Shown: piece by piece, positions 14,259 through 22,710 of the stretch
How positions within the stretch are numbered: position 1 is the stretch's first letter
How the letters are laid out: every line of letters starts with the position of its first letter
Assembly: GCA_946187555.1 (NCBI GenBank)
Contig: CAMHQP010000008.1
Span: 1 to 48,382, forward strand
DNA from: an uncultured Bacteroidales bacterium
GTDB taxonomy: Bacteria; Bacteroidota; Bacteroidia; Bacteroidales; Paludibacteraceae
Direction: 5' to 3'
Length of the DNA: 48,382 nucleotides
Position numbers and translations under genes: made by a program
The notes under the pieces: model-generated
Databases searched by the model: none
Told to the model about the DNA's origin: nothing
Seen by the model: only the letters and a program-made list of their open reading frames with translations

Positions 14259-17200
14259 ATGAAGAAAAGAATTGTTGCGGTAGTATGTAGCGCACTGATG
14301 CTATGCGCAGGAAATGCGTGGGGAACGGATGTTTCAATACCCGTCACGTTTGATACAAGCCATAAACCTCAAAACGGGATTACTTTATCTTATTCTGCCG
14401 AAGACTACGGTACGGTATCTTGCAATACTGCAAGTTCCAACCGTGCTATTATTCGTAATACAAGCAGTTTGACTTTTACTGCAACTAAGACGAATTGGAC
14501 TATTAAGAGCATTACACTGACGTGGAGAGGCTCTAATGATCCGGCATCAACCAGTGTATTAACCATCACAGGCGGCACATTCAATAGCCTCACATCTATC
14601 ACCGGCAGCTCTACGACCGTAGTTGTCGGTTCAGACAATACCACCAATGACTATCAGGTAAGAGCCGTTTCTGTTACATTTACCGAGTCGACAGCAACGA
14701 CGCGGACGGTGTATCTCAATCCAAATGCGTATGGGGATTGGTCGAAAGGGGATGAACGGTACGCGATCTATTGTTTTGGAAGCGGGGATGAATGGTATGA
14801 TTTTGCATCGTTTGATGCCGGTTGCGAAGGGACGCTGTATCGCGCGACGATAGATACGAAATATACGGGGTATGTGATCTGCCGTATGAATGGTGCTACG
14901 ACGGAGAATAACTGGGATAACAAATGGGATCAGACGGATGATATCACCGCAGCCGACGGAGCTTATTGTAAGATCACCGGCATGACAGGAGATCCGGCTA
15001 AAGCAACCTGTACATGGTCGTACCAACCGTTCCGAGTATGCCTATCGGGCACATGGATGGCATTCGCCGGCGAGACAATTTCGCTGAGTGCCACCAGCGC
15101 AGGAGCTACGCATTATCAATGGTACAAAGGTGGAACCAATGAATCGAATATAATCGACGGTGCTACCAGTTCAACTTACACCAAGACAAATTGCACGCAC
15201 GAGGACGGCGGTACGTATTATTGCAAAGCATGGGTGTCCGGTCACGAATCGGATGCCGCATGGAGCGAAGGTTATGGTGTGCGTGTGCCCTATTTGGCAA
15301 TACAGACCGGTGGCGGCGGTGACCGTTATGATCTGGATTTTGTTCGAGCGAGCACGAGCGCCGATTCGGCGACCTGCGAGATATATCGCGGCGTAGCATG
15401 GGATTACGAAATGAGGGTGATGGACGGTGTGGATGCCCGCGGCAATACCGGTACGATGACCAGCGATAACTGTACCAAATGGACGATGGATCAGTTGAAT
15501 AATGACAAATGGTGCAGAATTCAAACAACGAAAGAGGGAACCTATCATTTTACGCTTTATTTTAGCAATACGACCTATGTACCGGTGCAGTTGAGTGCCA
15601 CCTATCCTCCGATGGCGCAGCGGGGTGGTGTGAAGGTGTATCTCGAGAACACTACGGAGATGCAGGCCCGCGGTTGGAACAACGACAAGATTTACTACCG
15701 TATCGGTAAAGGAAAGTACAACGATGGGGATGATAAGAACTGGACAGCTGCCCAACTGATGACTTTAGTGCCCGGTACGGCACGCTACTTGGTAACAACG
15801 ACACCTGAATGGAGTAACAATTTCTGGGTTTGGCATATCGGCAATAACGCAGGTTGGACAGACAAGCACGCCATCTATAAGACCAAGACGGGAGACGAAT
15901 ATGCGATTACCGAGTCGTCCAATTTCCATGGCGATGAGATCACATCCGACCAGACAATTATTCTCAACAGCGCTTCCGGCGGATATGGAGCGGACGGGAT
16001 GAATGATAACTGCCAGTTCTATGGTTATACGCATTCGGCCGGAATGATCACGCATGATGTTTCTGTGGGATCAACCACGAACGGACAGATACGTGTCGCA
16101 TACACCCACCACGACAACACAGACCAGGTTTCAGAGGATTATGCGGCTCGGGCGATTAATGACTTGGCGCATACCTGTAATCTGACCATCACCGCCGTAC
16201 CGGACGATGGCTATCGTTGTACTTCGCTGCAGGTGAACGGTGCTGATTTCACGAGCGGTACGACGCATATCTTAGCTGCCGACGCCACGATTGCTGCAGC
16301 CTTTGACCATGCGACTTACACGATCACGCTGCACGAGAACGGCGGAACGATCAATTCCGGCAACGTAACGAGTTATACGCACGGAACGGGTGCAACATTG
16401 CCGACGGACGTAACGAAGGCAAGCAAAGATTTCGCGGGCTGGTACGACAACGAGGGTTGTACGGGTGACCCCGTGGAGGTGATTTCTACAACCGCTTGGG
16501 GCAATAAGGAGTACTGGGCAAAATGGATTGACGAGGTTCCGAAAGTGACCTATATTCTGGGTTCGTGCTATGTAAAAAACGGCATGTGGACGCAGGGTGA
16601 TGATGGTAAAGTGAAAGCATGGCTCTTCCAAGCGGGTGCGACAGCAGCAGAGAATACTCTGAAGGAGACGACGGATATATCGTATTCATCCACCAGCACC
16701 GGCGGTATTTATTTCAATACGAAAGATATCACACTGCTGGATAATGAGAGTTATTGGGGGACATCGCAAGGTTCCAGTCGAGCTATCAAGGCGCTGAAAG
16801 TGGGTAGTGGTAATACGCTGACCTTCGACTTGAGCGGAATGATTGCCAACAAGATTGTCTTCTACGTATTCCCGAACAGCAATAGTGCCTATTCGCTTGA
16901 TTTAACTGTGAACGGCACGACCACGAATCAGCCAATAGCAGCCAGCAAACAGCATCAATGGCATAAGTTTGCCTACAAGGGCGGTAATTATACGGGTGAA
17001 TTCTCCATCAAGAGTAACAGCAAGGAGACTCGCGTGGTGGTTATCGTAGAGGTTCCGTTAGTGACAGTGACCTTCGATAAGAACGATGCGTCAGCTACGG
17101 GCACGATGGAAGAGATGGTAGTACCGAAGGGTTCAACCTTCGCGCTGGAGGACAATACGTTTGAATTGACAGATTATAATTTCTTGGGTTGGACGGAAGA

Positions 17201-20200
17201 TGCCGGCGGTGCAGGTGTGCTGATTGCGGATGGTGCGGATTATACCACAGATGCGGATGTGACGCTGTATGCGAAATGGGAGCCCATCATTCGAACGACC
17301 ATCACGCTGAACGCAACGGGTGCGTACAACAGTTATACGGGTTCAGTAGTGGCGACGTACACCAAGCCTATGCCGGAGATAGCCGTACTCCCGAAGCGCG
17401 CAGGCGGATATGTGTTCGATGGCTATTATAGTTTACCGGATGGAGCGGGCGTGCAGTACTACACGGGTTTAGGTGCAAGTGTGCGGAATTGGGACCAAAC
17501 GGATGCTACCTATACGCTGTATGCCAAATGGAAGGAGCCTTGCGATCTGGAACCGACGCTGACGAACGTAGCACCGAAAATAACGATCTGGGATGGGCAG
17601 AAAGTAGATGTGGGTGTAGTTAAACTGACCTGCGAATTTGAGGCAGAGGGTATTACCTATAGTTTGCAGTCCGTCTCGCCTGCGAATCCGATTAATGGCT
17701 GCAACTTTGAATATTTCGATGAATATATCCATTTGATCGGAACGCCCGCTGTAGGCAACGCCGTAATGCAGGAAATACCGGTTACCTTCACGATGGCGAA
17801 CTCCTGTAATCCGGCTCGTACCTATACTATCACTTCAACCATCCGTATCTATCCGGCCGGACAGAAAGCGAAAGTGGCGTTTATTATCACGGGTACGAAG
17901 GGTGGCGATTTTGATGACTACACCGCTGCGGATTCGACCTCGTGCGATGACTTGGTAGATTATCTGGACGAGTATTACGATATCACGTATGTGAACGGTT
18001 ATGCGACGAAGAATGAAGCGGCTTTGGCGACCTATTATGACCAATATGATCTGTTGGTTGTAACGGACTTCTTGAGTACGGGTGAAGGATATACGAATGC
18101 GATAGGAACGTTGATCGATAAGAAACCGATTTTGAGTTTTGAGGCCTACGTGGCAAATCTGCCGAACTGGCATATCGGTTCCAACCCTAAAGATCCCAAA
18201 CCGAAAGTGCAGGACATGAAGGTGCTCTGCGCGGGACACGCCATCTTCAAGAACGCGAAGTACAACCCGGGCGATGCAAGTGAAACGGTGGTAGTTAATG
18301 CCGATACGACCGTACATGTGCTTGCGAGCCTGAGTGGTGAAAACGATGCGAAAGGTTTGCAGGGCTTCACCATCAACGAGGCACCGGACTTTGTGTTCCT
18401 GGCTACGATCAAGGATGCGAATAACAACCGCGATCTGATTGTGTGCTGCGAGCGGCAAGTGGTATTCCCGGCACGACTACTGCTGTACGGCATCAATTTC
18501 TATGAGATGCCGAACCTCTCCAATGCCGGTAAGATCGTGATGCGGCAGATGATCGAATACCTGCTCATGACTGAAGAAACCAAAGTGGCAGACTGTTCGC
18601 TTGTATTCGATAATGCGGGTGGTGATCATAAATGGAACAACCCTGCCAACTGGGCTCCGGGATACAATATCATTCCAACCCCGTATCATCCGACGCGTAT
18701 CATTGCGGAGTGCCACGTGAACTCAGACGATGCGCATGCGGGAAGCGTGAAGGTGAATAAAGGCCATGATGAAGGTGGCAATGAAATGAATGGTAAACTG
18801 ATTGTGAAACCGAACGGAGGTTTAACGATCGCCGGCATGGTAGCAACCGTGAATGATACGCGTTACGCTTCGCCAATCACAATCAAAGCCGAGGATCTGC
18901 TCATCGAAGCGAATGCGGATCACAACGGTGCGTTCGTCTATGGCAATAAGGAATCGGATGTCCGCGCCACCGTACAATACTACAGTCGGGGAACAGGTGC
19001 CAACACCTCCAGTCCGGTATGGCAGTATATGGGTATTCCGTTCCAGGCCGGTAAGACGGCTGTCAGCATGTACAGCGGCGCGTGGATGTGCCGCTGGGCA
19101 AGTGGTTCGACAGACGACTTGGGCGGTCTCTGGCAGTGGGTGGAGAACAACGATGTGATGATGCCGTTTGAGGGCTATTGTATCACGCAAGCCGCGGAGA
19201 AGACCTATACGTTCTCGGGTAAACTGAATGCACCGGTAACCAAGACGCTGCCTCTGGATAACCGCGACGGAGATGGTTATGCGTTTGCGGCGAACAGTTG
19301 GACGGCGCCGATCAAGATTCAAGAGATGGAGGATGCGGACTTCGTCAATGCAGAGAAATCTATTTATATCTTCCATTCCGGCACGTACGCCAACTGGGAA
19401 GCGAACGGAACGCCGGTAGATGCGCATAGCAGCGCTGCGGCTACATTGCCCGGCCAATACGCAGTTATACCGATTCATTCGTCGCCGTATCTGACCGGCG
19501 CAGACTCCGTCATTCCGGCTATGCAGGGCTTCTTCGTGAAGGCTACGGCTGCGGATGCCAAACTGAAACTGGTTTATAACCGCACCGTATATGATGCGAC
19601 TTATTTCAAGACCTCCACGCAACCGATGCGTGCGCCGCGCCGCATGAGTACGGGTGAACCGGAAGTGATGCAACTGATGGTTAGCGGTGCAGCGTCCGGC
19701 GGTGATCATGTATATCTGTTGGCTCGCGGCGATTTCTCCGAGGAATACGAAGACGGATGGGACGGACGTAAACTGGAAGGCGAAACAGTCGCGCCGTATC
19801 TGGCCGTGGTCAAAGAAGCCGGTACGATGGCCGTGGCTTCGATAGCGGAGTATGAAGGAAGAGATTTGTCCTTCCGCGCCGGTGAGGATATCCATTATAC
19901 CTTCACGTTCCACTATGCAGGCGACGATATCTACCTGTATGACCGCGAGACCGAAGAGGCGACGTTGATTCAGACGGGTAATACCTATTCGTTCACGGCG
20001 GTGAACAAGACACCGGAGAACCGCTTCCTCATTACCGCTAATCCTCCTCGTACGCCGACAGCTATTGACCAAGCACAAGGGGATAAGCCCGGTACGAGAG
20101 CGCAGAAATTCATCTATGAAGGGAGATTGCTGATCTTCTATCGAGGTGTGATCTATGATGCGTCGGGTGCGCCCGTCACAATAGGAAAGGAGGCGGCGCA

Positions 20201-20204
20201 ATGA
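14259..20204 (+). CDS. Giant secreted protein with InlB B-repeats, Ig-like and ThuA-like domains
   Basis: 1981 residues from the chosen start; MKKR before a hydrophobic stretch is a normal signal peptide, and an ATG 12 bp upstream is also possible. Visible parts, numbered roughly: a domain with YLNPNAYGDWSKGDERYAIYCF and NNWDNKWDQ (about 150-240), an Ig-like domain with YQWYKGG and GTYYCKAW (260-345), InlB-type repeats ending in YWAKW or LYAKW (690-760, 935-1010, 1010-1090), and a segment of about 230 residues starting KVAFIITGTKGG that resembles ThuA/class I amidotransferase-like flavodoxin folds (1205-1440). The C-terminus (RTPTAID ... GVIYDASG) matches the first giant protein. It probably acts outside the cell in carbohydrate or surface binding. 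It follows the hydrolase gene and overlaps the next gene by 4 bp. Confidence 0.85.
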   Translation: MKKRIVAVVCSALMLCAGNAWGTDVSIPVTFDTSHKPQNGITLSYSAEDYGTVSCNTASSNRAIIRNTSSLTFTATKTNWTIKSITLTWRGSNDPASTSVLTITGGTFNSLTSITGSSTTVVVGSDNTTNDYQVRAVSVTFTESTATTRTVYLNPNAYGDWSKGDERYAIYCFGSGDEWYDFASFDAGCEGTLYRATIDTKYTGYVICRMNGATTENNWDNKWDQTDDITAADGAYCKITGMTGDPAKATCTWSYQPFRVCLSGTWMAFAGETISLSATSAGATHYQWYKGGTNESNIIDGATSSTYTKTNCTHEDGGTYYCKAWVSGHESDAAWSEGYGVRVPYLAIQTGGGGDRYDLDFVRASTSADSATCEIYRGVAWDYEMRVMDGVDARGNTGTMTSDNCTKWTMDQLNNDKWCRIQTTKEGTYHFTLYFSNTTYVPVQLSATYPPMAQRGGVKVYLENTTEMQARGWNNDKIYYRIGKGKYNDGDDKNWTAAQLMTLVPGTARYLVTTTPEWSNNFWVWHIGNNAGWTDKHAIYKTKTGDEYAITESSNFHGDEITSDQTIILNSASGGYGADGMNDNCQFYGYTHSAGMITHDVSVGSTTNGQIRVAYTHHDNTDQVSEDYAARAINDLAHTCNLTITAVPDDGYRCTSLQVNGADFTSGTTHILAADATIAAAFDHATYTITLHENGGTINSGNVTSYTHGTGATLPTDVTKASKDFAGWYDNEGCTGDPVEVISTTAWGNKEYWAKWIDEVPKVTYILGSCYVKNGMWTQGDDGKVKAWLFQAGATAAENTLKETTDISYSSTSTGGIYFNTKDITLLDNESYWGTSQGSSRAIKALKVGSGNTLTFDLSGMIANKIVFYVFPNSNSAYSLDLTVNGTTTNQPIAASKQHQWHKFAYKGGNYTGEFSIKSNSKETRVVVIVEVPLVTVTFDKNDASATGTMEEMVVPKGSTFALEDNTFELTDYNFLGWTEDAGGAGVLIADGADYTTDADVTLYAKWEPIIRTTITLNATGAYNSYTGSVVATYTKPMPEIAVLPKRAGGYVFDGYYSLPDGAGVQYYTGLGASVRNWDQTDATYTLYAKWKEPCDLEPTLTNVAPKITIWDGQKVDVGVVKLTCEFEAEGITYSLQSVSPANPINGCNFEYFDEYIHLIGTPAVGNAVMQEIPVTFTMANSCNPARTYTITSTIRIYPAGQKAKVAFIITGTKGGDFDDYTAADSTSCDDLVDYLDEYYDITYVNGYATKNEAALATYYDQYDLLVVTDFLSTGEGYTNAIGTLIDKKPILSFEAYVANLPNWHIGSNPKDPKPKVQDMKVLCAGHAIFKNAKYNPGDASETVVVNADTTVHVLASLSGENDAKGLQGFTINEAPDFVFLATIKDANNNRDLIVCCERQVVFPARLLLYGINFYEMPNLSNAGKIVMRQMIEYLLMTEETKVADCSLVFDNAGGDHKWNNPANWAPGYNIIPTPYHPTRIIAECHVNSDDAHAGSVKVNKGHDEGGNEMNGKLIVKPNGGLTIAGMVATVNDTRYASPITIKAEDLLIEANADHNGAFVYGNKESDVRATVQYYSRGTGANTSSPVWQYMGIPFQAGKTAVSMYSGAWMCRWASGSTDDLGGLWQWVENNDVMMPFEGYCITQAAEKTYTFSGKLNAPVTKTLPLDNRDGDGYAFAANSWTAPIKIQEMEDADFVNAEKSIYIFHSGTYANWEANGTPVDAHSSAAATLPGQYAVIPIHSSPYLTGADSVIPAMQGFFVKATAADAKLKLVYNRTVYDATYFKTSTQPMRAPRRMSTGEPEVMQLMVSGAASGGDHVYLLARGDFSEEYEDGWDGRKLEGETVAPYLAVVKEAGTMAVASIAEYEGRDLSFRAGEDIHYTFTFHYAGDDIYLYDRETEEATLIQTGNTYSFTAVNKTPENRFLITANPPRTPTAIDQAQGDKPGTRAQKFIYEGRLLIFYRGVIYDASGAPVTIGKEAAQ

Positions 20205-20836
20205 AAAAATTCCGAATACAACTGGTGATTGCGGCCGTCGTATTCGTGTGCGGCGTATCGCTATGCGGAATGATCTATATCGCAGGGAATAAACCGGTGG
20301 TATACGTAAACCCGGGAATTGTGACGGCTCCTTGTCCGGTGGCTAATCCGGTGCCTGCAGTGACTCCGCTTTCCGGACGGTCGACCGGATTGCATCATCA
20401 TTATGCCGTTCCGTCCGTTGCAAGCACGCCTCATTCTTCCGCCTGGTCTGGTACATCATCCTATCGGATGTTTGAGACCAGCAGCGCGACGTCGCACATG
20501 GTAGGAAGCGGCGGTGGAGGCGGATTTGGCATTGCAACAACCTCGCACGGTTCGTCTTCGCGCGGTGTGTCCTATAGCAGCAGCGGTGGTAGTGTGACGA
20601 TGCCGGTAACCAGTTTTGTGGCGGTGGCTTCGAGTCGTCAAGTGGCAGAACCGGAGGCACAGGATGCACCTCAATTGGCACATGTTGCATCGCGTAGAGC
20701 ACCGGGTCCACCGAATCCATCGGGTCCACTCGATCCCACGCACCAACTGGGCGAGCAGCCGATAGGTGATGCAGTCTGGCCACTCCTTTTGATAGCCATA
20801 GGATACATACTCATAAGAAAAAGAAGACTCGCGTGA
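20201..20836 (+). CDS. Membrane protein with Ser/Gly-rich region and PIGDA-type tail
   Basis: 211 residues: an N-terminal membrane segment or signal anchor (about 5-28), a low-complexity Ser/Gly/His/Pro-rich region (50-185, with GGGGG and many Ser pairs), then QPIGDAVWPL, a second membrane helix and RKRRLA. The tail matches that of the protein at 12191; the middle does not. Its ATG overlaps the stop of the second giant gene (ATGA), so the two are translationally coupled. I do not recognise a family beyond this tail. The repeated link between a giant InlB-repeat protein and a PIGDA-tail protein suggests a common export or anchoring role, which is inference. Confidence 0.75.
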   Translation: MKKFRIQLVIAAVVFVCGVSLCGMIYIAGNKPVVYVNPGIVTAPCPVANPVPAVTPLSGRSTGLHHHYAVPSVASTPHSSAWSGTSSYRMFETSSATSHMVGSGGGGGFGIATTSHGSSSRGVSYSSSGGSVTMPVTSFVAVASSRQVAEPEAQDAPQLAHVASRRAPGPPNPSGPLDPTHQLGEQPIGDAVWPLLLIAIGYILIRKRRLA

Positions 20837-20852
20837 TTGCGAGCCTTCTTTG
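20823..20852. terminator. Bidirectional terminator between convergent genes
   Basis: GAAGACTCGC/GCGAGCCTTC stem with one mismatch and a 6-base loop, followed by TTTG TTT on the plus strand and GTCTTC TTTTT on the minus strand. It separates the plus-strand tail protein from the minus-strand barrel protein. Confidence 0.7.
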
Positions 20853-20853
20853 T

Positions 20854-22710
20854 TTAGAATCGGTAGGTGGCACCGAGTAGGAAGTTGATACCCTGAGAGC
20901 GATAACCGTAGTAATACTCGTTCTTGTGATGCAACCAGTTATTGAGCTGGAAGAAGAGCGTCAAGTTCGGTTTGGGCTCGGGACGGAGGATAGAGCCTTC
21001 GGCTATTTGTGATTTGTGATTTGTGATTTGTGATTTACCTACCCACATATCATATTGCAGACCGAGGTTGAGATCCATCGTCGGACGCAGGATATGCTCG
21101 GAGTAGGTGTTGGTAGTGCCGTTATAGAGCAACGCGGTGCGGCTTCCTGCGAAATGGTTATCCGAATAGAGCGACCAGTGTTTGTCAATGCGGCCGTCGA
21201 TGCGGACGTCTACCTTCCAATCCGGACGATCATATACCGTGGTGTCCCCTTTCCAGAAGAAGTAATCTCCGCTGACGTTGATACGCAGTTTATCCTGGAG
21301 GTGGTAGTTGATCTGGCCTCCGATCTTACCGCGTTGGTAATTGGTGTGGAAATAACTGAAATCACCTGCCATCATCTTGACGTTCAGCGGCGCGAAGTTG
21401 GCGCTGTCAGCCGTAGCCACCCATACATCCTGATTCATCATGTAGGCATAGCCTCCGTGCACCTCAATCAACAGGTCGCGGTAGGGACGGATATGAAAAC
21501 CGAGCTCGGCATCCACCGGTGTGTACTCTGCCACATGCGGCTCGATAATACCCGCGTGGATGATGCGGTAGCGGTTCTCCTCCATATAACTCTGCAGCGT
21601 TCCGAGACCGTGATAACCTTGGATATCGGCATAGATAGTGAGCCATTGTTTGGCAATCTGCGCCTCCAGGTTGATATGCGGCGACGGAGCAAAACTGAGG
21701 TTCTCTACACCGGAGAGGCCGTTCTGACCGTGACCGAGGTTGAGGTCGATGTTAATACCTATATGCACGCGCACGCGCTTGCCTTCATACGCATAATACG
21801 GCTCCAAACGGAAGTTATGACGTCCGCGATAGAGACTGTCCGGAATGGCATCCGCCAGCGAACCGAGTTGGAGGAAGTTATTCTGCATGTAGAAATTCGC
21901 TCCTACATGGTGCTCCTCGCTATGCCAATCGAAGCCTGCTTTGGTACGGATCTGATGCTCACTCACCGCACCGGGTTTGGAGAACAGCGCATAACCGGTC
22001 TGCACCTGGTATTGGATGTCATTCTTGGCATTGGCCTTCACACCTACATACGCTTCCGCCGTCCAGAGGGACGTCTTGTCACGATCCGTCACGTCCGCAC
22101 GATTAGCATACGCCACTTTATTCTTCTCCCATCCGCCGAAATCGTGGTTGGTAGTGGTATAGTGATTATAGTCGTACCAATGACCGTACTTGTGGTAGAA
22201 AATATTCCCACCGTTGAAACCGAAATAGAGATCGCAGGTGCTGAAGGTATGCGTGAAATTGAGACCCAGCTTGGTCTTGCTCAGCGTGGCGAGTCCCCAT
22301 TCTGCCTTGTGGTGAGCATAGACATCGAGGATGGATTTCTTGCCATCGTTCAGATGATAACCGAAATCAAACAAGGTATTCGGGTGACCGAGGGCACCGC
22401 GGATATAACCGTTGTAAGTGCTTCCCGGTTCAAAGCGCGTAGGCTGCGAGAGCAGCGGATGGAAAACCGCACTCGGCGTGACATCCGCCGTGTATTCGGA
22501 GTACTCCACCGGCGTCGGGTCTATGGTGGTCTCTACTACCGCCGGCTTAGTCGATACCTTACCTGCCGCCTGTATGACCGGTTGGAAATCGCGCTCCACC
22601 GTCACCGAACGATTCAGGGCAGAGTCGGATTGTGCGAGGGCAGGAGTAGCTAGGGAAACTAGTAATCCTAGGAGCCCTAAGAAACCTAGGTAATTCTTAT
22701 TCTTCATCAT
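20854..22710 (-). CDS. Outer-membrane beta-barrel protein
   Basis: 618 residues with a signal peptide ending ALA|QSDS. The mature start (LNRSVTVERDFQPVIQAAGKV ... PVVETTIDPTPVEYSEY) is a segment known from Bacteroidetes barrel proteins that are often mislabelled as TonB-dependent receptors; there is no plug domain or TonB box. The rest alternates short aromatic and polar strands and ends in GATYRF, a terminal Phe typical of outer-membrane barrels. The start overlaps the TPR gene by 14 bp, so translation is coupled. Transcription probably comes from the pot operon promoter. A 7-bp repeat at 21005-21036 encodes a loop (KSQITNHKSQI), and a 9-bp repeat builds the signal peptide. The substrate is unknown. 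Confidence 0.75.
   Translation of the reverse strand: MMKNKNYLGFLGLLGLLVSLATPALAQSDSALNRSVTVERDFQPVIQAAGKVSTKPAVVETTIDPTPVEYSEYTADVTPSAVFHPLLSQPTRFEPGSTYNGYIRGALGHPNTLFDFGYHLNDGKKSILDVYAHHKAEWGLATLSKTKLGLNFTHTFSTCDLYFGFNGGNIFYHKYGHWYDYNHYTTTNHDFGGWEKNKVAYANRADVTDRDKTSLWTAEAYVGVKANAKNDIQYQVQTGYALFSKPGAVSEHQIRTKAGFDWHSEEHHVGANFYMQNNFLQLGSLADAIPDSLYRGRHNFRLEPYYAYEGKRVRVHIGINIDLNLGHGQNGLSGVENLSFAPSPHINLEAQIAKQWLTIYADIQGYHGLGTLQSYMEENRYRIIHAGIIEPHVAEYTPVDAELGFHIRPYRDLLIEVHGGYAYMMNQDVWVATADSANFAPLNVKMMAGDFSYFHTNYQRGKIGGQINYHLQDKLRINVSGDYFFWKGDTTVYDRPDWKVDVRIDGRIDKHWSLYSDNHFAGSRTALLYNGTTNTYSEHILRPTMDLNLGLQYDMWVGKSQITNHKSQIAEGSILRPEPKPNLTLFFQLNNWLHHKNEYYYGYRSQGINFLLGATYRF
21005..21036 (-). repeat. 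7-bp microrepeat GATTTGT inside the barrel gene
   Basis: More than four units of period 7. In the minus-strand reading frame three units give a seven-residue period (KSQITNH). It inserts a hydrophilic loop near residue 560. Confidence 0.85.

Noticed and set aside
18822..20201. Minus-strand open frame of 459 codons
   Set aside because: Antisense to the second giant gene, rich in Arg, His and Ile without domains. A shadow frame of biased codons.
21055..22653. Plus-strand open frame of 532 codons
   Set aside because: It mirrors the barrel gene on the other strand; the residue composition is odd (very rich in Arg, Ile and Val), it has no domain, and the minus-strand frame has a signal peptide, operon overlap and a barrel end.
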